64,000 nt of DNA. Source: Candidatus Heimdallarchaeota archaeon. GTDB lineage: Archaea > Asgardarchaeota > Heimdallarchaeia > JABLTI01. Of this stretch, positions 43,893-52,456 are shown in pieces. The stretch is from the NCBI GenBank assembly GCA_019894765.1, contig JAGXNT010000013.1, positions 1 through 64,000 on the forward strand, in the 5' to 3' direction. The stretch's first letter is position 1. Every line of letters begins with the position of its first letter. The notes under the pieces are model-generated. The model saw only the letters and a program-made list of their open reading frames with translations. It was not told the origin of the DNA and searched no databases. A program made the translations under genes and the position numbers.

Positions 43893-45231
43893 AATAATTG
43901 GTACAAGAGTTGAAGAAGATAAAGTAAGGAAAATGCGTAATCTCCTCAATATGACTCGAGTATTTGCGGTATTAGTATTCATAGCTGCCCTTGCTTTAGT
44001 AATAAGCTCAATAGATGCTTCGATTTGGAATTTCAGTTCATTTGGGAAAAGTTTGAAATTATTTGTGTTCCTTTTTGAATTATTGTTTCTACTAATAGGT
44101 TATGGAATTGCATATATGTTAGGTTATGATGATTCCGGAGCAGTAGCTATGATGAATGCATTTCATTCAGCAATCTTTGGTGGTGGGGATACCATCATGG
44201 GTGTTTCCGTTGAAAATATTATTTTAAACCCATTACAATTTTTCAGCCAGCCTGGTCTTTTTGAACCACTGTATTCTTTCTTCATTATGATTATCTTGTT
44301 TATCGCCTTAATTTCTGGTCTCGGATTCTTAAGAGAGTGTAATCCTGCGCTTTCAGCAATATCCTTTTTCGCAATGAATATCGTCCTAGGTTTAGCATCT
44401 TTAAGTGGGAAATTACTCATAGATATAGACTTCAGTGGTGGTATTGCTCAGATGATTTTCTCTAAATTAGTAATAACTGCTTTCCTGATTTACTTCTCAT
44501 TAGAATTGAGTTTTCAAGCAAGCTATGTTTACAACGTAATAGGTCCTAATATCCACAGACATAGACGAATCTCGAGTAATATTAAGAGGTTAAGAGATTT
44601 CAAGATGCCACTCGAGAGAATGAGAGATGAAAGACCTCAAGCAGATGAAGAATCCGACAGAATGGGTATTCGCGGTAAAAACACCTCGAGATCAAGAATG
44701 ACTGTATCGACCGCTTTCTCGAGAGTGAAAGGATTAGTCGGAAGGAAACTATTTAGAATATCACCAGATGAAGATTGGGATAAAATGAATAATCGTCTCA
44801 GGGGATTCTATGAACAACTTGAACGGGATGATCCGATGATTGCTGTATCATTATCAGCATCTGCTTATACTCCATCATTAGCTCGTTTGATTCTAATTAT
44901 AACATCAGGTACGCTATTTAGAATGGCAGCTTTGTTATTACTTTCTTGGCTAGCATTGAATCCTGTACCTATCCTACAATTTCTTAATTTTCCAGATTCA
45001 GTTGTCAGTAGTGTAGAAGGAGCACAACCGGAAATGATTATGCTTGTATTAGCTCCATTATCAATACTATTCTTACTCGTAGGACTAGTTGTCCAATTTA
45101 TACAAAGAAGAGCAACAAGAAGAATGGAAGCTGCAGCTCAAAGACCCACTATTCATCCAATCTCTGAAGAAAAAGAGACACAGCGAAGAAGACCAAGAAG
45201 AAGACAAAGAGTTCCACAGACGGAGCAATGA
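43885..45231 (+). CDS. multi-pass membrane protein of the MoxR cluster
   Basis: I recognise no named family. About seven hydrophobic segments are present: five in the first 220 residues (VFAVLVFIAALALVISSI, LFVFLFELLFLLIGYGIA, FFIMIILFIALISGLGFL, ISFFAMNIVLGLASL and VITAFLIYFSLELSF) and two near the C-terminus (MAALLLLSWLALNPVPI and LAPLSILFLLVGLVVQF). Between them lies a basic cytoplasmic region of about 150 residues, and an Arg-rich tail (RRRPRRRQRV) closes the protein. I chose TTG 43885 as the start, because AGGAGGGG lies about 10 nt upstream and the frame overlaps the DUF58 stop by 8 nt; a TTG six bases earlier is possible. Overlap implies translational coupling. Confidence 0.65.
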   Translation: MSEIIGTRVEEDKVRKMRNLLNMTRVFAVLVFIAALALVISSIDASIWNFSSFGKSLKLFVFLFELLFLLIGYGIAYMLGYDDSGAVAMMNAFHSAIFGGGDTIMGVSVENIILNPLQFFSQPGLFEPLYSFFIMIILFIALISGLGFLRECNPALSAISFFAMNIVLGLASLSGKLLIDIDFSGGIAQMIFSKLVITAFLIYFSLELSFQASYVYNVIGPNIHRHRRISSNIKRLRDFKMPLERMRDERPQADEESDRMGIRGKNTSRSRMTVSTAFSRVKGLVGRKLFRISPDEDWDKMNNRLRGFYEQLERDDPMIAVSLSASAYTPSLARLILIITSGTLFRMAALLLLSWLALNPVPILQFLNFPDSVVSSVEGAQPEMIMLVLAPLSILFLLVGLVVQFIQRRATRRMEAAAQRPTIHPISEEKETQRRRPRRRQRVPQTEQ

Positions 45232-45324
45232 AATTTTCCTAAAAAAGTGCCCCATCATTAAAGCTTTTAATTAGGTGTTTTAATACTTATTTAGAAAATA
45301 ATAGACAAGGTAGGGTGTAATATT

Positions 45325-46392
45325 TTGTCAAAAAAAAGCGATACAATGGCAATCGGAATAGATCTTGGTACAAGTATAACAAAACTAGTAGGACCTGGTG
45401 GCGAAAAGATTGTAAAAATACCAAGCTTGGTAGGTGATCCAAATCCTGGATGGAAAGGATTAGGAACCGATAAATCTTGGGTAAATAATCTTGTGCTACA
45501 AACTGATGATGGAAAGAAATTTTTCGTAGGTGAATTAGCACGATTACAAAGCGAAATAAAACGACCATTAGCAGACAAAGGTAAAATGAAAAGCTTGAAA
45601 GATGCAATAATAGCAATAAAAGCTGCGCTCTCGAATTTTGTAGAAAAGGATTATGGTAATTTTATAGTTGCCACTGGAGTACCAGTTGCAAGCCCACAAG
45701 ATGAAATGATAACCTTAAGTAAAGGTCTCAAAGGAGCAATGACTATAAATGTGGCAAATGATGCAACCGGAGAAGAAAAGCAAATCAATCTTAAAATAGA
45801 TCAATGCTTAGTTATGCCAGTTTGTTATGGGTCATATTATGAGATTTTGAAATCATCTGGAGAACAAAGAGCAGTTGATGCTGTGGTTGTAGATATTGGT
45901 GCTGGTGCAACAAATATTCTTACAGTTTATGAAGGACGATTAATGCGAACAGCAAGCGGAAGCGTACAAGAATCAATAACTACTCTTGCTGAAAGAATTG
46001 CAAGCAATTTGAATCAACAAACAGGAAAAATAATGCGTCCATTCGAATTAATTAAATCCATTGAGATAGGAAGAAAGAGTGTAATGGTTGCAGGAGAACA
46101 ATATGATATTTCTGAAACCTTGGAATATTATGTCAATTCAATAGCAGATATCATAGTGGATGAATTAACAACCTTGCTTAGAACACTTCCACCCGATGCT
46201 TGGATTGAAAAAGTTATTCTAACAGGTGGTGGAGCTGAAGTCTTTGGTAAAAAAATGAAGAATGTTCTCACCGAAAACAATATTGTTCAAACACCAGAAG
46301 AAGTTATTGTTCCTGAAGATCCTGTCTTAGCTAATGCTATTGGCTTCCAAAAAATTGCTCAAGCACAAATTGACAGTAAAAAGAAGAAATAA
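45325..46392 (+). CDS. actin-like ATPase (ParM/Ta0583-like)
   Basis: The actin fold is shown by phosphate-1 IGIDLGTSITKLVG (about 11-24), phosphate-2 VVVDIGAGATNILTV (about 189-203) and the adenosine motif VILTGGGAEVFG (about 300-311). The 355-residue length and the absence of Hsp70 domains are like ParM, Alp and the Thermoplasma Ta0583 protein. It is distinct from the eukaryote-like Asgard actins. It could form filaments for plasmid or chromosome segregation or for a surface-related role. The start is TTG with GGTAGGGTG upstream. It is the last gene of the plus-strand cluster, 93 bp behind the multi-pass protein gene. Confidence 0.8.
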   Translation: MSKKSDTMAIGIDLGTSITKLVGPGGEKIVKIPSLVGDPNPGWKGLGTDKSWVNNLVLQTDDGKKFFVGELARLQSEIKRPLADKGKMKSLKDAIIAIKAALSNFVEKDYGNFIVATGVPVASPQDEMITLSKGLKGAMTINVANDATGEEKQINLKIDQCLVMPVCYGSYYEILKSSGEQRAVDAVVVDIGAGATNILTVYEGRLMRTASGSVQESITTLAERIASNLNQQTGKIMRPFELIKSIEIGRKSVMVAGEQYDISETLEYYVNSIADIIVDELTTLLRTLPPDAWIEKVILTGGGAEVFGKKMKNVLTENNIVQTPEEVIVPEDPVLANAIGFQKIAQAQIDSKKKK

Positions 46393-46411
46393 TTTTCTTA
46401 GGAAAAAATAT

Positions 46412-46440
46412 GATTCGCTTGGTAGCGAATCTTCTATTTT
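46412..46440 (+). terminator. terminator hairpin after the actin-like gene
   Basis: GATTCGC (46412-46418) and GCGAATC (46425-46431) form a perfect 7-bp stem with a six-base loop, followed by a T-rich stretch. It lies 20 bp past the stop of the actin-like gene and before the convergent pirin gene. Confidence 0.65.
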
Positions 46441-46454
46441 ATTTTTCAATTGAA

Positions 46455-47309
46455 TTACTTGTGCTTGATAAATGTTTTATTTCTATACTCTTGGAATGCA
46501 ACACGAAGTTCATGTTCTGTATTCATCACAATTGGACCATTCCATGCAACTGGTTCTCCTATTGGTCTTCCAGAAATTAGAAGAAATCTTACTTGTTTTT
46601 CTTTTGTATATATTTCTACAAAATCACCATCAGCATATAATACTACAGAACCTTCGTTTATCGATTGTTTTTGTTCGTGATCAAAGAATCCCGCTCCTTC
46701 GAAAATATAAGCTAAAACAGTATGTCCTTGTTTCTTGGGATGTTTGAACCTACCTTCTGGTTTAATAGTCACATCGATATATTCCGGATCAGTCACAATA
46801 TCTTGCACTGGACCTTTAGTACCATTAACATTCCCGCAAATAATCTTTACAAGCACTTTATCATTCACCGAAAATTCAGGAATTTCCTCATTCTTTACAT
46901 CTCTATATCTTGGGTGCATCATTTTATTCTTAGCTGGAAGATTAGCCCATAATTGGAATCCCTGCATTAATCCTTCAGACCGATGGGGCATTTCTTGATG
47001 AATAATACCACTTCCTGCGGTCATCCATTGAACATCTCCGGATTTAATTACGCCTTTATTACCAAGGCTATCTTCATGTTCTACTTCACCTTCAAGCATA
47101 TAGGTAATTGTTTCAATCCCTCTGTGCGGATGCCAAGGGAAACCAGCTAAATAATCATCAGGATTATCCGATCCAAAATGATCGAGAAGTAAGAAGGGGT
47201 CGAATAATGGAACTTCATGAAACCCAAAAACCCGTTCTAAACGAACCCCAGCCCCCTCAAGTGTTGAACGGCTCTTTAGAATTTTATTCACTTTACGTTG
47301 GTTATTCAA
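46455..47309 (-). CDS. pirin-family cupin protein
   Basis: Pirin is a bicupin metal-binding protein. The N-terminal cupin shows FPWHPHRGIETITYMLEGEV and HEDSLGNKG, with the three His and Glu metal ligands typical of the family. Later segments GAGVRLERVFG, GSGIIHQEMPH and ISGRPIGEPVAWNGPIVMNT confirm the family. Many pirins oxidise flavonoids such as quercetin or regulate transcription; the role here is unknown. I chose the TTG start at 47309 because GGAGAT lies 6 nt upstream; an upstream GTG (47357) has no ribosome site. The length of 284 residues then agrees with the family. It is convergent with the actin-like gene. Confidence 0.9.
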   Translation of the reverse strand: MNNQRKVNKILKSRSTLEGAGVRLERVFGFHEVPLFDPFLLLDHFGSDNPDDYLAGFPWHPHRGIETITYMLEGEVEHEDSLGNKGVIKSGDVQWMTAGSGIIHQEMPHRSEGLMQGFQLWANLPAKNKMMHPRYRDVKNEEIPEFSVNDKVLVKIICGNVNGTKGPVQDIVTDPEYIDVTIKPEGRFKHPKKQGHTVLAYIFEGAGFFDHEQKQSINEGSVVLYADGDFVEIYTKEKQVRFLLISGRPIGEPVAWNGPIVMNTEHELRVAFQEYRNKTFIKHK

Positions 47310-47481
47310 ATTATAATCTCCAATATTATGAAATTGGTTGTAAGCTTGAATTCTCACGATTTGATTAAAATATACTTCTTCAATTAGTAAGAAATTCTAA
47401 AGAAAAAAACAAAGAAATTTCAATCTTAAACAATCAACCTTTTAACTCAAATGAAATTAGTCTAATTTGGAGTATGACTTA

Positions 47482-48432
47482 TTGCTAAGAAAGAATTCCC
47501 AGAAGAAAATTGGCTTGCTTATTCTTGTTTTTGGTATACTCATATTATTTCTTCCACTGAATGAGAATGGTCTCACACAAAGCTATAATTCAAATGTAGG
47601 AACCACTGAAGACGCATACTTCAAAGTATTAGATTTAGAGGTTGGAGTAGTATATAATTTCACAGTAGATGTGGAAGATTATTATCAAATGGATATTGGG
47701 TTTTCTATTCATATAGATGATAGACCCAAAAAAAGGAATGCTTTAGTAACTATTGATGAACCAGGTCAAGGGGATGAAACAACACTTTACACACCAGAAA
47801 GTAGTGGAGATTATTATGTACGTGCGTTCTCGAATTATGATTGGGGATTCTTCACAATTACAGTAAAAGAGAACCTAACAGGGATAGATAAGACAGTTGA
47901 ACCATATCGTATACCTACAAGTTGGAACTGGTTATGGATATTGGCCTCGGTAATTGGTGGGATTTTCCTCTTAGCATTTTTGATAGGCTTTCTCTCAAAC
48001 GTTGTCGGAGTAATAAATTGGCGAAATATACGTTTACCAAAAATAAACGTAGATGGATCAAAAATAATGCGAAGAGCAAAAGCAAGAAGATATGAAAGGA
48101 TGAAAAGAAGAGTTCTCAGAAAAGACCAACGAGAAGAAAAAAAGGAATTAATGAAGAAAGAGCAATTAAAAATACCTATTCAAGTGAGACAGCGAAGAGT
48201 TGTGAAAGGCGGAGTAGAGATTATCTTTGTTTCAAATAAGAAACCACGATGCATGGTTTCAGGCTTGGATATTGATTTTGATGAGGATGAAGTTGTCGCT
48301 TGTCCGAATTGTAGCAATGTAGCGAAGAAACCAATGCTGGTAGAATGGTTGAAAGTAAAAGGTATCTGCCCAATGTGTAGAAAAAACATCATAATAGAGC
48401 AATGTCCAAAAGTTGAACACAAGGAAAACTAG
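47482..48432 (+). CDS. membrane protein with C-terminal RING-like zinc domain
   Basis: The 316 residues have an N-terminal membrane segment (IGLLILVFGILILFLPL), an outside beta-sandwich of about 115 residues (YNFTVDVEDYYQMDIGFSI, then YYVRAFSNYDWGFFTITV), a second membrane segment (LWILASVIGGIFLLAFLIGF), a very basic helical stretch (RRAKARRYERMKRRVLRKD) and a C-terminal zinc module: RCMVSGLDIDF, VVACPNCSN, then LVEWLKVKGICPMCRK. The CPNC-to-CPMC spacing and the EWLKVKG-x-CPMC motif are RING-like, but the first ligand pair is incomplete (CMVS). I placed the start at TTG 47482 with GGAG 9 nt upstream. A ubiquitin-ligase role is possible in Asgard archaea but unproven. Confidence 0.6.
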   Translation: MLRKNSQKKIGLLILVFGILILFLPLNENGLTQSYNSNVGTTEDAYFKVLDLEVGVVYNFTVDVEDYYQMDIGFSIHIDDRPKKRNALVTIDEPGQGDETTLYTPESSGDYYVRAFSNYDWGFFTITVKENLTGIDKTVEPYRIPTSWNWLWILASVIGGIFLLAFLIGFLSNVVGVINWRNIRLPKINVDGSKIMRRAKARRYERMKRRVLRKDQREEKKELMKKEQLKIPIQVRQRRVVKGGVEIIFVSNKKPRCMVSGLDIDFDEDEVVACPNCSNVAKKPMLVEWLKVKGICPMCRKNIIIEQCPKVEHKEN

Positions 48433-49140
48433 CTACTCCTTTTCACCAAGTTTTTCTCTTACAAACCTATCAGCAAGAAGCAATGGAACTGGTAATTTTG
48501 TGTCAAAAATTTGATTCCGGATAAATTCACGCATAACATAAATCATGGTATTGAAACCAATCATGTGACCTTGTGACAAATAAACCGGTTTTGCAGGGAG
48601 ATCTGCTGATTGAAAAGCAACTCCAATGTTTTTTTCCTCGTGGATTATTTGTGAGTAACCTCCTTTCTTTAAAGGAGGAGTATATTCTCCAAAAAGAAGT
48701 TTCTTAGCAATTCCTACAGTGGGTTGCTTTATTTCTAATCCCATTTGACTTGCTAAACCAATACCTTGGGGGTGAATAATCCCATTACCATCAAAAAGAA
48801 AAAGCTCAGGTTCTACCTTCAGACGCTTAATCACAGTATGGTAACCAGGAGATTCACGATAATGCAGGAAACTAGGAATGTAAGGAATGCGAGGTCGAAA
48901 ATACTCAACATGTTCCTCAACAACTTCTAAGGTTCGGAAATCAACGACAACAAGACCAGCACAAGCAAGCTCATCACCTTTCAAATAAGCAACATCTAAA
49001 CCAGCAACAAGGGTAATGTCTTCTAGAGAGAGGTCACTATCAAGGATAATGTGGGACGAAAGAAGGACTTGTTCTTGACGAACAGGAATTAACTCTTTTC
49101 GGTACTCCTTGGGAATGTCGAGGTACTGATCATCAGTCAT
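48433..49140 (-). CDS. nfi: endonuclease V
   Basis: It cleaves DNA (or RNA) near deoxyinosine as a repair enzyme. The 235-residue length fits. Catalytic motifs are AGLDVAYL (first Asp), YIPSFLHYRESPG (Tyr and Glu of the family Y-x-P-x-x-L-x-F/Y-RE) and FLFDGNGIIHPQGIGLAS (second Asp; the usual DGHG is DGNG here), followed by PTVGIAKKLLFG. The C-terminal PLLLADRFVRE is the usual end region. It is on the minus strand and converges at its 3' end with the RING-like gene (1-bp gap). The DGNG variant is the only unusual feature. Confidence 0.95.
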   Translation of the reverse strand: MTDDQYLDIPKEYRKELIPVRQEQVLLSSHIILDSDLSLEDITLVAGLDVAYLKGDELACAGLVVVDFRTLEVVEEHVEYFRPRIPYIPSFLHYRESPGYHTVIKRLKVEPELFLFDGNGIIHPQGIGLASQMGLEIKQPTVGIAKKLLFGEYTPPLKKGGYSQIIHEEKNIGVAFQSADLPAKPVYLSQGHMIGFNTMIYVMREFIRNQIFDTKLPVPLLLADRFVREKLGEKE

Positions 49141-49220
49141 ATATAATTAAAATACTCCAAGGAAAATAAAACTATGCTAAAAAACAAGAGAAGAAACATA
49201 ATCACAACTCAACCGTAATG

Positions 49221-49230
49221 TTTTTTAAAT
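49221..49230 (+). promoter_or_regulatory. candidate TATA box of tRNA-Ser
   Basis: TTTTTTAAAT is centred about 34 bp before the first base of the tRNA. This fits the archaeal spacing of TATA boxes to the start of a tRNA precursor. A purine-containing upstream segment (ACCGTAATG) could act as BRE. Confidence 0.4.
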
Positions 49231-49259
49231 TGCTATGAAAAACACAAAAATGAAAACAA

Positions 49260-49374
49260 GCCGAGGTGTCCTAGCCTGGTAGGGAGATGGATTGCTAAAA
49301 TCCCTCCTGCTGATGGATTGCAAACATCCATTGTGCTTCCGCACGCGCGGGTTCAAATCCCGTCCTCGGCACCA
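49260..49374 (+). tRNA. tRNA-Ser(GCU) with 28-nt intron, CCA encoded
   Basis: The acceptor stem GCCGAGG/CCTCGGC, D-arm, a long variable arm (GTGC-TTCC-GCAC) and T-arm (GCGGG/CCCGT) make a type II tRNA. The anticodon loop after splicing is TTGCTAA (anticodon GCT, Ser). The intron is at the canonical position 37/38, 49298-49325. A perfect bulge-helix-bulge is formed: outer helix ATGGA/TCCAT, 3-nt bulge TAA on the 5' side, 4-bp TTGC/GCAA, 3-nt bulge ACA on the 3' side, and inner helix AATCC/GGATT with an 11-nt loop. Base 73 is A, where G is usual in archaeal Ser tRNAs. CCA follows at 49372-49374. Confidence 0.95.
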
Positions 49375-49429
49375 CTTTTCTTCAAGATTTTAAGTAACTT
49401 ATTTTAATATTTTTACCTATATGTAACTC

Positions 49430-49972
49430 ATGAACTCTAAAATTCTTCTCGCAAAACAACTAGGAGAGACTGCGAACATAATTGAGTGGGCTATTAATCT
49501 AGTGCCTGAGGATCGACTGTTAGAAATACCACCTCACAGCATTCACCCTAAATCTGATGAAACACTGAAAAAATATTTTGGATTGTGGTCTGCATATCGT
49601 TTAATGTTTCATCTCGTTCATTATGAAGAGAATTGGGCTCTCCCTGGTTTAAAGCATTGGTTAGGTGAATCAATACCTCCCAAGAATGAAATGCCTAATG
49701 AAGAAATGATGTGGGAAAAGGAATTACAAAAAGTTGTGGATTTGAACTTACTGTTGAAACGATTTCATTTGGTAAGAGGAAAGCAAGTTGAAGCAATCAA
49801 CAAAATGACAAATGACATTTGGACAGAAAAAAAGATGAATACTTATTGGGGTGAAGCAACAGCTGAATTTAGTGTATCAAAAACTATTCAACATACATTC
49901 GAACATGGTAATAAAATAATGAGAATTGGTATACACTGGGACCGATTGTTAAATTATCTAAATCAACTATGA
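49430..49972 (+). CDS. DinB-like helical-bundle protein
   Basis: The 180 residues have four long helices and the histidine arrangement of DinB/YfiT proteins: YRLMFHLVHYEENWALPG in the first half and FSVSKTIQHTFEHGNKI in the last. These His residues usually bind a divalent metal. Family members include thiol transferases and DNA-damage-inducible proteins, so no reaction can be given. It begins at ATG, apparently without a ribosome site, 56 bp after the tRNA, and is convergent with the acetyltransferase gene at 50005. Confidence 0.7.
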   Translation: MNSKILLAKQLGETANIIEWAINLVPEDRLLEIPPHSIHPKSDETLKKYFGLWSAYRLMFHLVHYEENWALPGLKHWLGESIPPKNEMPNEEMMWEKELQKVVDLNLLLKRFHLVRGKQVEAINKMTNDIWTEKKMNTYWGEATAEFSVSKTIQHTFEHGNKIMRIGIHWDRLLNYLNQL

Positions 49973-50004
49973 AAGAAGGATAAGGTTAAAGGAAGATCAT
50001 AAAA

Positions 50005-50910
50005 CTAAATTCTTAATGTGAATCCGAATGTGGGCTCCATTTTTAATCCAAGTTCTTCGTATAGTTCTACGTTTTCAATATCTCTTGCTTCATACCATAG
50101 GGTGTTATATCCAGCTTCTTTGGCTTTCTGAGCAAGGAATCCGAACCCCTCTTCAATGATTTCTTTGAATAAAGGCATAGCTTCTTTCTTAACTACTGGA
50201 ACGAAACTCAGAAAAATTCTTCCAGGAATGTCCAGATATCGCAATCCCTTTGCTAGATAACCAAAAGATGCATCACCTCTTTTATACACAATTGTGCAAG
50301 CAACTATTGCATCATCCCAAATTAAATTGTTAAGATACCTTTCAACTACTTCTTTTGGTTGTTTGCTTTCTTTCACAACTAGTTTAATGAGTTTCTGTTT
50401 GTCTCTTGGTAGATCTAATTCTTCTATATTTTCGGATTTTTTGTAGTCGTCTTTCACCAATAAGTCTACTGAAAACATAGTTGCATAACTTAGTAGTTTC
50501 TTCTCTTTGAAGCCATGTTTCTCAAGAATTTGTATCGTGTTTCCCCAGCCTGGCATGGCAAATGAGCGAATAGCTTGTGCTCCCTTTGATTTCAAAGTCT
50601 CTATTGTTTTCTTCACTAATTCCTCTTCAATATGTTCGTAACCTTTTCGAATAAATGGTATGTGTAAGGATCCAAACGAAACACCTTCAATTTCTCTTTC
50701 AATAGTGCTACTCAAAAAACCAACCATCTTATCTCCATCAAAAGCATAATGACGTGTTTCAGGACTAAAACCTACTCGAGAGTAACTTTCTGTAAGAGAT
50801 GCCTTATTGGGGTACCAAATTACCCAATTCCAATCTTTAATGACATCTTTTATTAGATCTATTTGATCATCCAACAATAATTCATCATAATTTCTAAATT
50901 CAATCAACAT
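50005..50910 (-). CDS. GNAT-family acetyltransferase (two-domain)
   Basis: The 301-residue protein has two GNAT-like halves. The N-terminal half shows TRHYAFDGDKMVGFLSSTIE and FGSLHIPFIRKGYEHIEEEL, then ILEKHGFKEKKLLSYATMF, the usual acetyl-CoA strand-helix and a late beta strand. The C-terminal half keeps a FGYLAKGLRYLDIPGRIFLS region and ENVELYEELGLKMEPTFGF, which resembles the last strands of a second GNAT domain. The substrate is unknown. The gene is on the minus strand and convergent with the DinB-like gene, with 156 bp of shared upstream sequence before tldD. Confidence 0.75.
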   Translation of the reverse strand: MLIEFRNYDELLLDDQIDLIKDVIKDWNWVIWYPNKASLTESYSRVGFSPETRHYAFDGDKMVGFLSSTIEREIEGVSFGSLHIPFIRKGYEHIEEELVKKTIETLKSKGAQAIRSFAMPGWGNTIQILEKHGFKEKKLLSYATMFSVDLLVKDDYKKSENIEELDLPRDKQKLIKLVVKESKQPKEVVERYLNNLIWDDAIVACTIVYKRGDASFGYLAKGLRYLDIPGRIFLSFVPVVKKEAMPLFKEIIEEGFGFLAQKAKEAGYNTLWYEARDIENVELYEELGLKMEPTFGFTLRI

Positions 50911-51066
50911 TAATCCTCTTTAGAATTTCTCAAGTTAACAAATTATTAAGAGAAGTAGTATTTTTCCCATTTATAATTATTAGTAATTCTTATTTTATCT
51001 AGCAAAACAGATTGTGAGTTAATCTTAAAAGAGAATTGCACATAGAAAATTTAGGATGAATTCTTT

Positions 51067-52455
51067 ATGAGAGATTTACTGAAAATTGCTATCGATAATA
51101 GACCTGATGGAGTGCACGTGGAAGCACGATACCATCAAAGAAAAAAAATCGAGGTTCGTGCCGACAAGGGACGACTTCAAAGATCAATTGTCGATGACTT
51201 TGCAGGAATAGGTATAAGAGTTCTCGCTGAAGGCGCTTGGGGGTACGGAAGTACAAGCGAATTAAACAATAAAGCTGTCAAAGAAACACTGTTAAATGCT
51301 GTTGCAGCTGCCAAGAATTTAGCCCCAAGTATGAAAGAGAAAATAGAACTCGCACCAATAAAACCTGTTACAGGAACATTCCAATCTATCGGCAAAGATC
51401 CATTCGCAAATCATAGCATTGAAGAACGAGTCAATTTAGTTATGAATACTGATAAATTGCTTCGGGAAACGGATGAGAAAATAAAAGGATCAATGGTTTT
51501 CTTACGAGAACCAACTAACCACCGGATAATAATGAATTCCGATGGAACTGACGTTGAATTGTTTGATAGTAGACCAGATTTCTATGTCCAAGCAACTGCT
51601 GCTGAAGCAGGTAAAATGATGCCGTTTTATTCCGTCAGTGGAATGACAGGTGGATGGGAAATATTCAAAAAATTCACACCAGAGGATATGGTGAAAGAAG
51701 CAGCGGAAAAATCTATTGCTTTACTTGATGCTCCATTGGCAAAGGGCGGGAAGCAGACGGTCATAATGGAACCTTCGGTTGTAGGAATAATTTCTCACGA
51801 AGCCATCGGTCATACAGTTGAAAGTGATTTTGTGCTTGCTGGTAGTGCTGCTAAAGGAAAAATAGGCAAAAAAGTAGGCAGTGAATTAGTTACAATGGTT
51901 GACTCCGGAGAACAGAAAAATGCTGGTGGATGGTTAGCTGTAGATGATGCTGGAGTTAAAAGCGAGAAAACAGTGATCATCGATAAAGGAATTATGAAAT
52001 CATTCCTACACAGTCGATTCACAGCACACCATTTCGGAGTAAAACCAACAGGAAATGAAAGAGCATGGGAATATGATAATGAACCATTAATTCGGATGAG
52101 AAATACTTACCTAGAACCCGGAGATTTTACAAAAGAAGAACTTCTAGAAGATGTCAAATTCGGTTATTTACTTGCCCAACCAGGTGGAGGACAAGCAGAT
52201 AGTACAGCTGAATTTATGTTTTCAATATCAGAAGCTTATGAAATCAAAGATGGAGAACTAAATGGTCTTGTGAAAAACGTAACCATATCAGGTGACGCAT
52301 TCGAGGTTTTACAATCAGTAACCGGAATCGGAAAAGATTGGAAACTAGATATGTCAGCTGGAAGATGTGGAAAGTGGCAACCAGCTAAAGTTGATGGTGG
52401 CGGTGGGCCTACTAAAGCGATTGCTTTAGTTTCTGGTGATGTAGGAGGTAAATGA
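51067..52455 (+). CDS. tldD: TldD-type metalloprotease
   Basis: TldD with TldE forms a zinc protease that degrades or processes peptides such as microcin precursors and CcdA in bacteria. The metal-binding HEAIGHTVESD (about 242-252, HExxxH) identifies TldD. VRADKGRLQRSIVDDFAGIG near the start and GGWLAVDDAGV, PLIRMRNTYLEPGDF and LLAQPGGGQADSTAEFMFS later match the family. The 462-residue length fits. The next gene, tldE, begins 2 bp after its stop, and GGAGGTAAATGAA at its end provides that gene's ribosome site. The function in archaea is unclear. Confidence 0.95.
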   Translation: MRDLLKIAIDNRPDGVHVEARYHQRKKIEVRADKGRLQRSIVDDFAGIGIRVLAEGAWGYGSTSELNNKAVKETLLNAVAAAKNLAPSMKEKIELAPIKPVTGTFQSIGKDPFANHSIEERVNLVMNTDKLLRETDEKIKGSMVFLREPTNHRIIMNSDGTDVELFDSRPDFYVQATAAEAGKMMPFYSVSGMTGGWEIFKKFTPEDMVKEAAEKSIALLDAPLAKGGKQTVIMEPSVVGIISHEAIGHTVESDFVLAGSAAKGKIGKKVGSELVTMVDSGEQKNAGGWLAVDDAGVKSEKTVIIDKGIMKSFLHSRFTAHHFGVKPTGNERAWEYDNEPLIRMRNTYLEPGDFTKEELLEDVKFGYLLAQPGGGQADSTAEFMFSISEAYEIKDGELNGLVKNVTISGDAFEVLQSVTGIGKDWKLDMSAGRCGKWQPAKVDGGGGPTKAIALVSGDVGGK

Positions 52456-52456
52456 A

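Noticed and set aside
49286..49331. A second anticodon (GCA, Cys) within the tRNA-Ser intron
   Set aside because: The intron repeats GATGGATTGC and could form an anticodon-like arm, but the tRNA is type II with a long variable arm, and the bulge-helix-bulge gives clean GCT, so a Cys tRNA is not supported.
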